Notes: generated by a model from the letters alone, not told the origin. Positions 1-7,443 are shown, counted from the first letter of the stretch. The stretch: 10,091 nt of DNA from Butyrivibrio sp. (GCF_024699075.1 NZ_JAILQF010000207.1:1-10091), one strand, 5' to 3'. Program-made: numbers and translations.

Positions 1-1
1 A

Positions 2-1381
2 CTCGATGAGAACAGTTTCGTCGAAATTGGTGCTATGGTTACAGCAAGGAGCACTGACTTCGGTCTGAAACAGTCAGAGACTCCATCCGATGGTGTTGTT
101 ACGGGATATGGTGTCATCGATGGTAACCTTGTGTATGTATATAGCCAGGATGCAAGTGTATTAGGCGGATCCGTTGGCGAAATGCATGCAAAGAAGATTG
201 CACGTATCTATGATATGGCAGTCAAGATGGGAGCACCTGTAATCGGTCTTATCGATTCAACAGGTATGCGTCTTCAGGAAGCAACTGATGCTCTTGCAGC
301 TTTTGGCGAGATCTACGCTAAAGAAGTTGAGGCTTCAGGAGTTGTTCCTCAGATCACAGCAGTATTCGGTGGCTGTGGCGGCGGTCTGGCACTTGTACCA
401 GCCCTTTCTGATTTTACATTCATGGAGAGCAAGAACGGTAAGCTGTTCGTCAATTCTCCTAACTCCATTAAAGGCAATTACGAAGAGAAGTGTGATACAG
501 CAGCAGCTGATTTCCAGGGCGCTAAGGCTGGAATCGTTGATGTTGCAGGCGATGAAGAGACAATCTACAACGAGATTCGTCAGCTTGTAAGCCTTCTTCC
601 TTCTAATAATGAAGACAGCGACTTCTATGAAGAGTGCGCTGATGATCTTAACAGATCACTTGAGAATTTTGATGGCGCAGTTGCAGATCCTGCACTTGCA
701 CTTTCAATTCTTTCAGATAATGGCGTTTTCTTTGAAACCAAGAGAGAATTCGCTAAAGAGATGGTAACAGGATTCATCAAACTTAACGGAGCTACAGTTG
801 GCGTTGTTGCTAACCGCAGCGTATTATTTGATGAAAACGGCAAAGAGAAAGAGAAATTTGAGCCTGTTCTTACAGCAAATGGTTGTGAGAAGGCAGCTGA
901 TTTCGTTCGTTTCTGCGATGCTTTTGATCTTCCTGTTGTTACATTCACAAATGTAAAGGGCTTCCTTGCTACAACATGTGAAGAGAAGAGACTTGCCAAG
1001 AAAGCAGCAGCACTTGTTTCTGCATTTGGTTCAGCTTCTGTTCCGAAAGTTAACGTTGTTACAGGTAAGGCTCTTGGTAGCGCATTCGTTATCATGAACT
1101 CTAAGGCAGATATCAATGTTTGCTGGCCAGATTCCCAGATCGGAACAATGGAAGCAGATATGGCTGCCAAGATCATCGGTGATGGTAAGAGCGCAGAAGA
1201 GGTTAATGAGATCGCAGCTGAGTATGCTAAGCTTCAGAACAGCGCTGTAAGTGCTGCAAGAAGAGGCTACGTTGATGAGATCATTGAGCCTGCTGATACA
1301 AGAAAGTATGTTATCGGCGCATTAGAGATGCTTTTTACAAAGAGAGAAGCACACCCTGCAAAGAAGCATGTTACTAAATAA
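2..1381 (+). CDS. Acyl-CoA carboxyltransferase, 12S/MmdA-like subunit of biotin-dependent (trans)carboxylase, 5' partial
   Basis: This protein should move the carboxyl group between an acyl-CoA (methylmalonyl-CoA or similar) and carboxybiotin on the carrier protein encoded downstream. The reading frame is already open at the left edge: nt 2-34 encode LDENSFVEIGA, which fits the conserved segment before the first crotonase fold. The ATG at 35 is therefore internal, and the real start lies upstream, perhaps 50 codons away by comparison with MmdA. Two crotonase-type halves are visible: the N-half oxyanion region FGGCGGGLALVPALSDF (nt 365-415), and the C-half with GKALGSAF (nt 1064-1087) and the tail AARRGYVDEIIEP. 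The end resembles the MmdA terminus (EMLFTKREAHPAKKH). The C-half loop at nt 950-1015 lacks the usual PGF-PGT-QE...RHGAK signature, so the acyl-CoA substrate is uncertain. The stop codon touches the ribosome binding site of the next gene, so the two are in one operon. Confidence 0.88.
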   Translation, partial: LDENSFVEIGAMVTARSTDFGLKQSETPSDGVVTGYGVIDGNLVYVYSQDASVLGGSVGEMHAKKIARIYDMAVKMGAPVIGLIDSTGMRLQEATDALAAFGEIYAKEVEASGVVPQITAVFGGCGGGLALVPALSDFTFMESKNGKLFVNSPNSIKGNYEEKCDTAAADFQGAKAGIVDVAGDEETIYNEIRQLVSLLPSNNEDSDFYEECADDLNRSLENFDGAVADPALALSILSDNGVFFETKREFAKEMVTGFIKLNGATVGVVANRSVLFDENGKEKEKFEPVLTANGCEKAADFVRFCDAFDLPVVTFTNVKGFLATTCEEKRLAKKAAALVSAFGSASVPKVNVVTGKALGSAFVIMNSKADINVCWPDSQIGTMEADMAAKIIGDGKSAEEVNEIAAEYAKLQNSAVSAARRGYVDEIIEPADTRKYVIGALEMLFTKREAHPAKKHVTK

Positions 1382-1392
1382 GGAGGTAAATG

Positions 1393-1773
1393 ATGGAATT
1401 TATCACAAGTTCTTTATCTTATCTTCCTATGGCTCTTGAAGCAACTAGAACTACTTTAATGGCTGGCAAGCTTGCTGATGCGGGTATCAACACACTGCTT
1501 GGAATGGGAACTGCATTCGCAGTACTTATTCTTATCAGTCTGATCATTTCTCTTTTCCCTATGATCGGAAAGATCGGTAAGAAACAGCCTGCTCCAGCTC
1601 CTGCAAAACCTGCAGCTCCTGAAGTAGTTGAAGAAGAGGATCTTTCTGATGACGAAGAGCTCGTTGCAGTTATTGCAGCAGCTATTGCAGCTTATGAGGG
1701 AAGTACTTCAGCATCCGGTGATGGTTTTGTTGTTCGTTCTATTAGAAAGAGACGTTCCGGAGCCAGAGCATAA
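1393..1773 (+). CDS. oadG: Na+-pumping decarboxylase gamma subunit, OadG family
   Basis: This small membrane anchor probably holds the soluble carboxyltransferase(s) to the beta pump subunit. In known oxaloacetate decarboxylases the gamma chain assembles the complex and binds Zn2+. One transmembrane helix is visible (about residues 35-59, TAFAVLILISLIISLF). It is followed by a Pro/Ala linker (about 64-75), an acidic stretch (EVVEEEDLSDDEE), and a short helix LVAVIAAAIAAYEG before GFVVRSIRKR, a tail common in OadG/gamma proteins of Firmicutes. Two ATGs lie in frame at 1390 and 1393. AGGAGG at 1381-1386 is 3 nt from the first and 6 nt from the second, so 1393 (126 residues) is the better start. 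The ribosome binding site overlaps the stop of the preceding gene, which points to translational coupling. Family assignment is firm; a direct role in Zn2+ binding cannot be read from the sequence. Confidence 0.85.
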   Translation: MEFITSSLSYLPMALEATRTTLMAGKLADAGINTLLGMGTAFAVLILISLIISLFPMIGKIGKKQPAPAPAKPAAPEVVEEEDLSDDEELVAVIAAAIAAYEGSTSASGDGFVVRSIRKRRSGARA

Positions 1774-1862
1774 CTAGTGCCTTAGTGGCAACACAAGATA
1801 AGAATTTACAGGATTCACATAAAATTTCGAAGCCGTTATACATACGGCAGGAAGGGATAAAC
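1774..1862 (+). promoter_or_regulatory. Intercistronic region with small hairpin and possible internal promoter before the biotin carrier gene
   Basis: At 89 nt this is the only sizeable gap inside the operon. A short inverted repeat GCCGT...ACGGC (1832-1848, 5-bp stem, 7-nt loop) ends directly at the Shine-Dalgarno AGGAAGGG (1849-1856). The same stretch also fits a weak internal promoter: TTCACA (1814-1819), 17-nt spacer, TATACA (1837-1842), which would give a very short leader. Either could raise expression of the carrier protein relative to its neighbours. Which one operates, if either, cannot be decided from sequence. Confidence 0.35.
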
Positions 1863-2219
1863 ATGAAAAACTATACTATTACCGTTAATGGCAACGTATA
1901 TGATGTTACAGTAGAAGAAGGCGCAGGCGGCGCAGCTAGCGCACCAGCTCCAAAGGCAGCTCCTAAGAAAGCTCCTGCAGCTAAGAAGGCATCAGCTGGT
2001 GCTGGTTCAATCAAGGTTGAAGCCGGTGCAGCCGGTAAGGTTGTAAAGGTTAACGCTAACGTAGGACAGGCAGTTAAGAAGGGCGATGCTGTTGTTACTA
2101 TCGAGTCCATGAAGATGGAGATTCCTATGGTTGCTCCTTCAGACGGAACTGTTGCTAGCATTGACTGCGCAGTAGGTGATTCAGTAGAGGCAGGAACAGT
2201 TCTTGCAACACTTAACTAA
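1863..2219 (+). CDS. Biotin carboxyl carrier protein (1.3S/BCCP-type biotinyl domain protein)
   Basis: This 118-residue swinging-arm carrier takes CO2 as carboxybiotin from the carboxyltransferase(s) to the membrane pump. The N-terminal 20 residues ([20 protein letters not shown]) are typical of the 1.3S/MmdC-type carrier. A flexible Ala/Pro/Lys linker follows (about 21-48), then a biotinyl domain (about 49-118) with ESMKMEIPM. Lys84 (codon 2112-2114) is the predicted biotinylation site; the residue before the MKM is Ser where Ala is commonest. The ATG at 1863 was chosen because AGGAAGGG (1849-1856) sits 6 nt upstream and the protein then begins as its relatives do. An upstream in-frame GTG at 1785 has no comparable ribosome binding site and would add an unrelated 26-residue leader. 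Because the OadA-like protein encoded downstream has no biotinyl domain, this carrier must supply it. Confidence 0.92.
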   Translation: MKNYTITVNGNVYDVTVEEGAGGAASAPAPKAAPKKAPAAKKASAGAGSIKVEAGAAGKVVKVNANVGQAVKKGDAVVTIESMKMEIPMVAPSDGTVASIDCAVGDSVEAGTVLATLN

Positions 2220-2248
2220 TAGTTTCGTATTCTACTGGAGGAACAATA

Positions 2249-3394
2249 ATGGAAAAAATCGTTGATACCTTTTTGAATCTATGGAATCAGACAGCCTTCC
2301 AGAACCGTTACTGGGGCAATTATGTCATGATTCTCGTAGCGTTCGTATTTCTTTATTTGGCTATAGCCCATGATTTTGAACCTCTGCTTCTTGTTCCGAT
2401 CGCATTTGGTATGCTTCTTGTTAATATCTATCCTGAGATTATGCAAGAGATATCAGAAGACGGAAGCGGCGGTGGATTATTCAGGTATTTCTACAAGCTG
2501 GATGAATGGTCAATCCTTCCTTCAATCATCTTCATGGGTGTAGGTGCCATGACCGACTTTGGTCCGCTTATTGCTAACCCTAAGTCATTCCTGCTTGGTG
2601 CAGCAGCACAGTTCGGTATTTTCTCAGCTTACTTTATGGCTATTTTAATGGACTTCCCCGGAACAGCAGCTGCTTCTATCTCAATCATCGGTGGTGCTGA
2701 TGGTCCTACATCTATCTTCCTTGCTACAAAGCTTGGATGTACAACACTTCTTGGACCTATCGCCGTTGCTGCATACTCATACATGTCACTTGTACCGATT
2801 ATTCAGCCTCCGATCATGAAGCTTTTCACAACAGAGAAGGAACGTAAGATCCGCATGCTTCAGCTTCGCCCTGTATCACAGCTTGAGAAGATCCTCTTCC
2901 CTATTGTTGTTACAGTTGTTGTCTGCATGATCCTTCCAACAACAGCTCCTCTTATCGGTATGCTTATGCTTGGTAACCTCTTCCGTGAAAGTGGTGTTGT
3001 ACACCAGCTTCAGGAGACAGCATCAAATGCTCTTATGTATATTGTAGTTATCCTTCTTGGAACATCAGTTGGTGCTACTACAAAAGCTGAAGACTTCCTT
3101 CAGCCTGCTACTCTTAAGATCGTAGTTCTCGGACTTATAGCATTTGCTGTAGGTACTGCCGCAGGTGTCCTGTTTGGTAAACTTATGAATTTAATCAGTG
3201 GTGGAAACATCAATCCGCTTATCGGTTCAGCCGGTGTATCAGCTGTTCCTATGGCTGCGCGTGTTTCTCAGAAGGTTGGTGCTGAAGCAGATCCTTCTAA
3301 CTTCCTTCTTATGCACGCTATGGGACCTAACGTTGCCGGTGTTATCGGAACAGCAGTTGTTGCCGGTACATTTATGGCGATATTCGGAATCTAA
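2249..3394 (+). CDS. oadB: Na+-translocating decarboxylase beta subunit, OadB/GcdB/MmdB family
   Basis: This polytopic inner-membrane protein decarboxylates carboxybiotin and couples that to Na+ export, the energy-conserving step of oxaloacetate, methylmalonyl-CoA and glutaconyl-CoA decarboxylases. At 381 residues it is a normal length for the short beta form. The key functional residues known from Klebsiella OadB appear present. [10 protein letters not shown] gives Asp151 (Asp203 equivalent). [17 protein letters not shown] gives Asn322, Gly326, Ser331 and Arg338 with the same spacing as Asn373/Gly377/Ser382/Arg389. Other conserved blocks are [22 protein letters not shown] and [20 protein letters not shown] at the C-terminus. 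The start is set by GGAGG at 2237-2241, 7 nt before the ATG. The sequence alone does not show which carboxylated substrate feeds it. The intact Na+ site argues for a working pump. Confidence 0.95.
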   Translation: MEKIVDTFLNLWNQTAFQNRYWGNYVMILVAFVFLYLAIAHDFEPLLLVPIAFGMLLVNIYPEIMQEISEDGSGGGLFRYFYKLDEWSILPSIIFMGVGAMTDFGPLIANPKSFLLGAAAQFGIFSAYFMAILMDFPGTAAASISIIGGADGPTSIFLATKLGCTTLLGPIAVAAYSYMSLVPIIQPPIMKLFTTEKERKIRMLQLRPVSQLEKILFPIVVTVVVCMILPTTAPLIGMLMLGNLFRESGVVHQLQETASNALMYIVVILLGTSVGATTKAEDFLQPATLKIVVLGLIAFAVGTAAGVLFGKLMNLISGGNINPLIGSAGVSAVPMAARVSQKVGAEADPSNFLLMHAMGPNVAGVIGTAVVAGTFMAIFGI

Positions 3395-3413
3395 TTTTTA
3401 AAAGGAGAAAACT

Positions 3414-4826
3414 ATGTCTGATATTGAAAGAAAACCGGTAAAGATTACTGAGACTGTTCTTCGTGACGCACATCAGTCTCTGATCGCTACTAGAATGCCG
3501 ATAGAGCAGATGCTCCCTATTGTTGATACAATGGACAAAGTAGGATATGCCGCAGTAGAATGCTGGGGCGGTGCTACATTTGATTCTTGCCTTCGTTTCC
3601 TTAAAGAGGATCCGTGGGAAAGACTTCGTAAACTTAAAGAGGGCTTTAAGAATACTCCTCTTCAGATGCTTCTTCGTGGACAGAACCTTCTTGGTTACAG
3701 CCACTATGCTGATGATGTAGTAGAAGCTTTCGTAGCTAAGTCAATTGAAAATGGTATTGATATCATCCGTATCTTTGACTGTCTTAACGACCTTCGTAAC
3801 CTTGAGACATCAGTTAAAGCCTGCAAGAAGTATGGCGGAAAGGCTCAGATCGCTCTTTCTTACACACTTGGTGGCGCATATAATGATGAATACTGGAAGA
3901 AGATCGCAGGTGAGATCGAAGCACTTGGTGCTGATTCACTTTGTATCAAGGATATGGCAGGACTTCTTCTTCCTTACGAAGCAGATAAGCTTGTCAGAGC
4001 TCTTAAGAGCGGTACAAAGATCCCGATCGAGCTTCATACTCACTACACATCAGGTGTTGCTAGTATGACATATATGAAGGCTATTGAAGCAGGCGTTGAT
4101 ATCATCGACTGCGCTATCAGCCCATTTGCTCTTGGTACATCACAGCCTGCAACAGAAGTTATGGTTGAGGCCCTTAAGGGAACTCCATATGATACAGGTT
4201 ATGACCAGAAGCTTCTTTCCAAGATTGCTGAGCACTTCCGTCCTTACAGAGAAGAGTGCCTCGAGTCAGGACTTATGTCTACTAAGGTTCTTGGTGTTAA
4301 CATCAAGACTCTTATGTATCAGGTACCTGGTGGTATGCTTTCAAACCTTACAAAGCAGCTCTCAGATCAGGGCAAGCTTGATAAGCTTGAAGCAGTTCTT
4401 GAAGAAGTACCGAGAGTTCGTAAAGATCTTGGTGAGCCACCGCTTGTTACACCTTCATCACAGATCGTTGGTACTCAGGCTGTTATGAATGTTCTTATGG
4501 GCGAGAGATACAAGATCGTTCCTGAACAGACCAAGGACCTTGTAAGAGGTAAATATGGTCAGACAATTAAGCCTATGGATCCTGAAGTTGTTAAGAAATG
4601 TATCGGAGACGAGGAACGTATTACTTGCCGTCCTGCAGATCTTATCGAGCCTCAGATGGATAAGTTCAGAGAAGAGTGCAAGCAGTGGGCTACATGCGAT
4701 GAAGATGTTCTTTCATATGCATCTTTCCCTCAGGTTGCTACAGACTTCTTCAAGTATCGTGAAGCTCAGAAGAGCGGAGTAGATCTTTCTAAGGCAGATA
4801 CTAAGAACGGAGCATATCCTGCTTAA
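3414..4826 (+). CDS. oadA: Oxaloacetate decarboxylase alpha / pyruvate carboxylase subunit B-type (5S) carboxyltransferase without biotinyl domain
   Basis: This enzyme should transfer the carboxyl group between oxaloacetate (giving pyruvate) and carrier-bound biotin. It has the HMGL-like TIM-barrel domain (about residues 8-270) and the conserved C-terminal PycB/OadA domain (about 290-450). Metal and active-site signatures are visible: TVLRDAHQSL (Asp18, His20, Gln21), the carbamylated-lysine motif LCIKDMAGLL (Lys179), and IELHTHYTSG (His208, His210). The protein is 470 residues and ends without a MKM biotinyl domain, so it is the separate 5S form and must use the carrier encoded at 1863-2219. 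AGGAG at 3403-3407 lies 6 nt from the ATG, and the gap to the preceding gene is 19 nt. It is the last gene of the operon, followed by a strong terminator. The direction (oxaloacetate decarboxylation or pyruvate carboxylation) is not determined by the sequence. Confidence 0.93.
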   Translation: MSDIERKPVKITETVLRDAHQSLIATRMPIEQMLPIVDTMDKVGYAAVECWGGATFDSCLRFLKEDPWERLRKLKEGFKNTPLQMLLRGQNLLGYSHYADDVVEAFVAKSIENGIDIIRIFDCLNDLRNLETSVKACKKYGGKAQIALSYTLGGAYNDEYWKKIAGEIEALGADSLCIKDMAGLLLPYEADKLVRALKSGTKIPIELHTHYTSGVASMTYMKAIEAGVDIIDCAISPFALGTSQPATEVMVEALKGTPYDTGYDQKLLSKIAEHFRPYREECLESGLMSTKVLGVNIKTLMYQVPGGMLSNLTKQLSDQGKLDKLEAVLEEVPRVRKDLGEPPLVTPSSQIVGTQAVMNVLMGERYKIVPEQTKDLVRGKYGQTIKPMDPEVVKKCIGDEERITCRPADLIEPQMDKFREECKQWATCDEDVLSYASFPQVATDFFKYREAQKSGVDLSKADTKNGAYPA

Positions 4827-4851
4827 TATTTTATAGATTCTGATAATTAAA

Positions 4852-4876
4852 GATATTTATACAGTGTATGAATATC
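4852..4876. repeat. 25-nt near-perfect palindrome in the 3' untranslated region of the decarboxylase operon
   Basis: The left arm GATATTTATACA and the right arm TGTATGAATATC flank a single G. Eleven of the 12 position pairs are complementary and the twelfth is T opposite G (a G-U pair in RNA). It lies 25 nt after the last stop codon and 39 nt before the terminator stem. It has no following T-run, so it is not an intrinsic terminator. It could be an RNA-stabilising hairpin (11-bp stem, 3-nt loop) or a dimeric protein-binding site; neither is proven. Confidence 0.6.
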
Positions 4877-4915
4877 ATATATCATCAATCTGTAAATTAT
4901 ACCAAAAGTATATTT

Positions 4916-4957
4916 GCATCCCGGATTTCCTAAACAGGTTTTCCGGGATGCTTTTTT
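4916..4957 (+). terminator. Intrinsic terminator of the decarboxylase/transcarboxylase operon
   Basis: A perfect 10-bp stem GCATCCCGGA / TCCGGGATGC (4916-4925 with 4942-4951) encloses a further CCT-AAAC-AGG mini-stem and is followed directly by six Ts (4952-4957). GC content and T-run are those of a strong rho-independent terminator. It separates the operon from the debranching enzyme gene. Confidence 0.93.
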
Positions 4958-5071
4958 ATGTTAAACTATAAATGAGGTTTTGCGTTTAAAAATCAATTAC
5001 CAGCGTTATAAATACAAAGTCTATTAAGTGATTTTTGTATATAACGAGCAATCACGAAGTAATTCGCGAGT

Positions 5072-5099
5072 TCGACATTACTAGTACTAACAGTATGAT
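5072..5099 (+). promoter_or_regulatory. Likely sigma-A-type promoter of the debranching enzyme gene
   Basis: TCGACA (5072-5077, 5 of 6 to consensus) and TATGAT (5094-5099, 5 of 6) are 16 nt apart. Transcription would begin near 5106, giving a leader of about 33 nt with the Shine-Dalgarno at 5127-5133. The spacer contains the imperfect symmetry TTACTAGTACTAA, which could be an operator but may be chance. Confidence 0.55.
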
Positions 5100-5139
5100 C
5101 ATGTATATACAGGATCAGCTGAAGACGGAAGGGTTTTTT

Positions 5140-7308
5140 ATGCAAGAGTTCAGAAGACGTAGAGTAGAGAAAAAAGTTCTAAGAGAGCATCGCGGAATAG
5201 AATTTAGAAAGATGGATCTTAATCGTCAGATGCTTGCGCTTGACGAGATCAACGGATTCAGGATCAGACCCGGATATTATGAAATGAACGGGGCAACGGT
5301 TATTCCGGATGGTGTTAACTTCACATGTTATTCCAAGGGTGCTAAATCTATAACTTTATTGTTGTTTCATAGAGGTGATTCTGCCCCTTTTGGAAAAATC
5401 CCTTTTCCAGAATCATATAAAATAGGAAAAACGTATTCAATGATAGTATTCGGTCTTGATATAGAGAACATTGAATATGCATATTCTGTAGACGGAGCAT
5501 GGGATCCATCCAAGGGCCTTTTGTTTGACAAAAAACATTATCTTCTTGATCCCTATGCCAAAGCTGTAACAGGTCAGCGTAACTGGGGACAAAATGATAA
5601 TAGAAATGGTATATACAGGGCAAGAATAGTCAGGAATAATTTTGAATGGAATGCGACTAAGCAGCTGGAAACTCCAATGGAAGATTCAATTATTTATGAG
5701 CTTCATGTAAGGGGCTTTACTAAGGATCCTTCTTCCGGAGTAAGATATCCAGGTACCTTTGAAGGGCTTAAAGAAAAAGTACCTTATTTAAAGCATCTTG
5801 GTATTACAGCTGTAGAGCTTATGCCTATATTTGAATTTGATGAGACCAGAGATAAGAGGGTGGTTAATGGCAGAACACTTCTTGACTATTGGGGATATAA
5901 TACTGTAAGCTTTTTTGCCCCAAATACTGCTTATGCTTCAGTTGGTGAGTACAATTATGAGGGCCTTGAACTTAAGAATCTTATAAAAGAGTTTAAAGAC
6001 AACGGAATAGAAGTAATTCTTGATGTTGTATTCAATCATACTGCTGAAGGCAATGAGAACGGACCTTTTATATCATTTAAAGGATTTGATAATAATATAT
6101 ATTATATGCTTACTCCTGATGGTAAGTATTATAACTTCTCGGGCTGTGGTAATACAGTTAACTGTAATAATCCTCTGGTACAGGAAATGATAGTTAATTG
6201 CTTGCGCTACTGGGTTGAAGATTACCGGGTTGACGGATTCCGTTTTGATCTTGCAAGTATACTTGGAAGAAATGAAGATGGAACTCCTATGGACAGGCCT
6301 CCGCTTATCCAGAGGCTTGCATATGATCCGATTCTTGGTAACTGTAAACTTATCGCAGAAGCCTGGGACGCAGGTGGAATGTATCAGGTAGGAAGCTTCC
6401 CTGCATGGAATAGATGGGCAGAATGGAATGGTAAGTATCGTGATGATATACGTTCATACCTAAAAGGAGAATACTGGTCAGCTCCGGAAGCTATCAAGAG
6501 AATTACTGGATCTATGGACTTGTATGGTGGAGAATATGTAGGTTATAACTCATCCATAAATTTCCTGACCTGTCATGACGGTTTCCCTCTTTATGATCTG
6601 TATTCATATAATGGTAAGCATAACGAAGCCAATGGCTGGAACAATACAGATGGTACTGATGATAACAGAAGTTGGAACTGTGGCGTTGAAGGCGAGACAG
6701 ATGATCCTGAAATAATCAAGCTGCGTTTTAGAATGATGCGTAATGCTATTACAATACTTATGTGTTCAAGAGGCACTCCGATGCTTCTTGCAGGTGATGA
6801 GTTTGCTAATACACAGTTTGGCAATAACAATGCATATTGTCAGGATAATGAGATTTCATGGCTCAACTGGGATCTTATGACCAAGAACCACGATTACTAT
6901 GATTTTTATAGAAATGCTATACAGTTCAGAAAAAGACATCCGGCAATCAGAAAAGATCTGCAGCCAGCAAAATGCGGACTTCCATTTGAAAGCTGCCATG
7001 TAGAAGATCCTTATAATGGAAATATAACTAAGGATAGCAGAATGATAGGTATTCGCTTTGCCGGGTACTGCAGAGATAAAGGCCATGATGATGTGGTATA
7101 TATAGCTATAAATGTATTCTGGGAAGATATAGCTATAAAACTTCCAGATCTTCCTTGCGGTGGTTACTGGTCCCTTGCTATAAATACAGGTGCTCCGGAT
7201 CAGAAATACTTCCATAACAGACCTGTACCTCTTACTGAGAATGGATGGATACTAAAAGCAAGAAGTGTAAGTGTTTTTGTAGGAAACTTTCCTACAGAAT
7301 ATACGTGA
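5140..7308 (+). CDS. glgX: Glycogen debranching enzyme / isoamylase-type glycoside hydrolase (GH13, GlgX family)
   Basis: This protein hydrolyses alpha-1,6 branches of glycogen or related alpha-glucans in the cytoplasm; no signal peptide is visible. With the start at 5140 it has 722 residues. Order of parts: a basic N-terminal extension (1-35, rich in Arg/Lys), a CBM48-like beta-sandwich (about 38-165, from INGFRIRPGYY), a GH13 barrel (about 180-590) and a C-terminal beta domain. The four GH13 regions are intact: DVVFNH, DGFRFDLAS (nucleophile Asp370), AEAWDAGG (acid/base Glu407) and TCHDGFPLYD (Asp480). YCQDNEISWLNWD is typical of GlgX/isoamylase. GGAAGGG (5127-5133) lies 6 nt before this ATG. 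A longer in-frame reading from TTG 5035 would run through the predicted promoter, and ATG 5212 has no good ribosome binding site. Isoamylase versus GlgX specificity is not resolved. Confidence 0.93.
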   Translation: MQEFRRRRVEKKVLREHRGIEFRKMDLNRQMLALDEINGFRIRPGYYEMNGATVIPDGVNFTCYSKGAKSITLLLFHRGDSAPFGKIPFPESYKIGKTYSMIVFGLDIENIEYAYSVDGAWDPSKGLLFDKKHYLLDPYAKAVTGQRNWGQNDNRNGIYRARIVRNNFEWNATKQLETPMEDSIIYELHVRGFTKDPSSGVRYPGTFEGLKEKVPYLKHLGITAVELMPIFEFDETRDKRVVNGRTLLDYWGYNTVSFFAPNTAYASVGEYNYEGLELKNLIKEFKDNGIEVILDVVFNHTAEGNENGPFISFKGFDNNIYYMLTPDGKYYNFSGCGNTVNCNNPLVQEMIVNCLRYWVEDYRVDGFRFDLASILGRNEDGTPMDRPPLIQRLAYDPILGNCKLIAEAWDAGGMYQVGSFPAWNRWAEWNGKYRDDIRSYLKGEYWSAPEAIKRITGSMDLYGGEYVGYNSSINFLTCHDGFPLYDLYSYNGKHNEANGWNNTDGTDDNRSWNCGVEGETDDPEIIKLRFRMMRNAITILMCSRGTPMLLAGDEFANTQFGNNNAYCQDNEISWLNWDLMTKNHDYYDFYRNAIQFRKRHPAIRKDLQPAKCGLPFESCHVEDPYNGNITKDSRMIGIRFAGYCRDKGHDDVVYIAINVFWEDIAIKLPDLPCGGYWSLAINTGAPDQKYFHNRPVPLTENGWILKARSVSVFVGNFPTEYT

Positions 7309-7330
7309 GCGCTTTGAAGAAGGATTATTT

Positions 7331-7373
7331 AAACAGACTGATATTACCTTGAAAGGTAGTACAGTCTGTTTTT
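7331..7373 (+). terminator. Intrinsic terminator after the debranching enzyme gene
   Basis: A perfect 10-bp stem AAACAGACTG / CAGTCTGTTT (7331-7340 with 7362-7371) carries a second nested stem TACCT-TGAA-AGGTA in its loop and ends in a run of five Ts (7369-7373). It begins 22 nt after the stop codon. Confidence 0.88.
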
Positions 7374-7418
7374 CATTAATAAAATATTATATAGGTAAAA
7401 GTCCCATGAACTTTTCAT

Positions 7419-7443
7419 TCAAGAATCCATGATTTATTCTTGA
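7419..7443. repeat. Short inverted repeat upstream of the unknown membrane protein gene
   Basis: TCAAGAAT (7419-7426) and ATTCTTGA (7436-7443) are perfect 8-bp inverted arms around a 9-nt spacer, about 120 nt before the gene start. It has the size and symmetry of an operator half-site pair, but could be chance in AT-rich DNA. No convincing promoter was found in 7374-7560; the best match (TTGGAT, 16 nt, TAAGAT, 7482-7509) is weak. Confidence 0.35.

Noticed and set aside
625..1176. 183-codon open frame on the minus strand inside the carboxyltransferase gene
   Set aside because: It lies wholly antisense to a clearly conserved protein, resembles no family, and is an expected shadow of the codon bias of the real gene.
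1785..1862. 26-residue N-terminal extension of the biotin carrier from GTG 1785
   Set aside because: It has no properly placed ribosome binding site, while ATG 1863 has AGGAAGGG at 6 nt and gives the usual carrier N-terminus.
3372..3704. Minus-strand open frame across the oadB/oadA junction
   Set aside because: It is antisense to two well-conserved genes and encodes no recognisable protein.
5035..5139. Longer debranching enzyme reading from TTG 5035
   Set aside because: It would overlap the best promoter match (5072-5099) and has no ribosome binding site; ATG 5140 has GGAAGGG at 6 nt.
7097..7140. Two copies of ATATAGCTATAAA close together near the end of the debranching enzyme gene
   Set aside because: Both are coding, in frame for IAIN and IAIK in adjacent beta strands. 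This is most likely coincidence from the ATA-rich codon use rather than a functional repeat.
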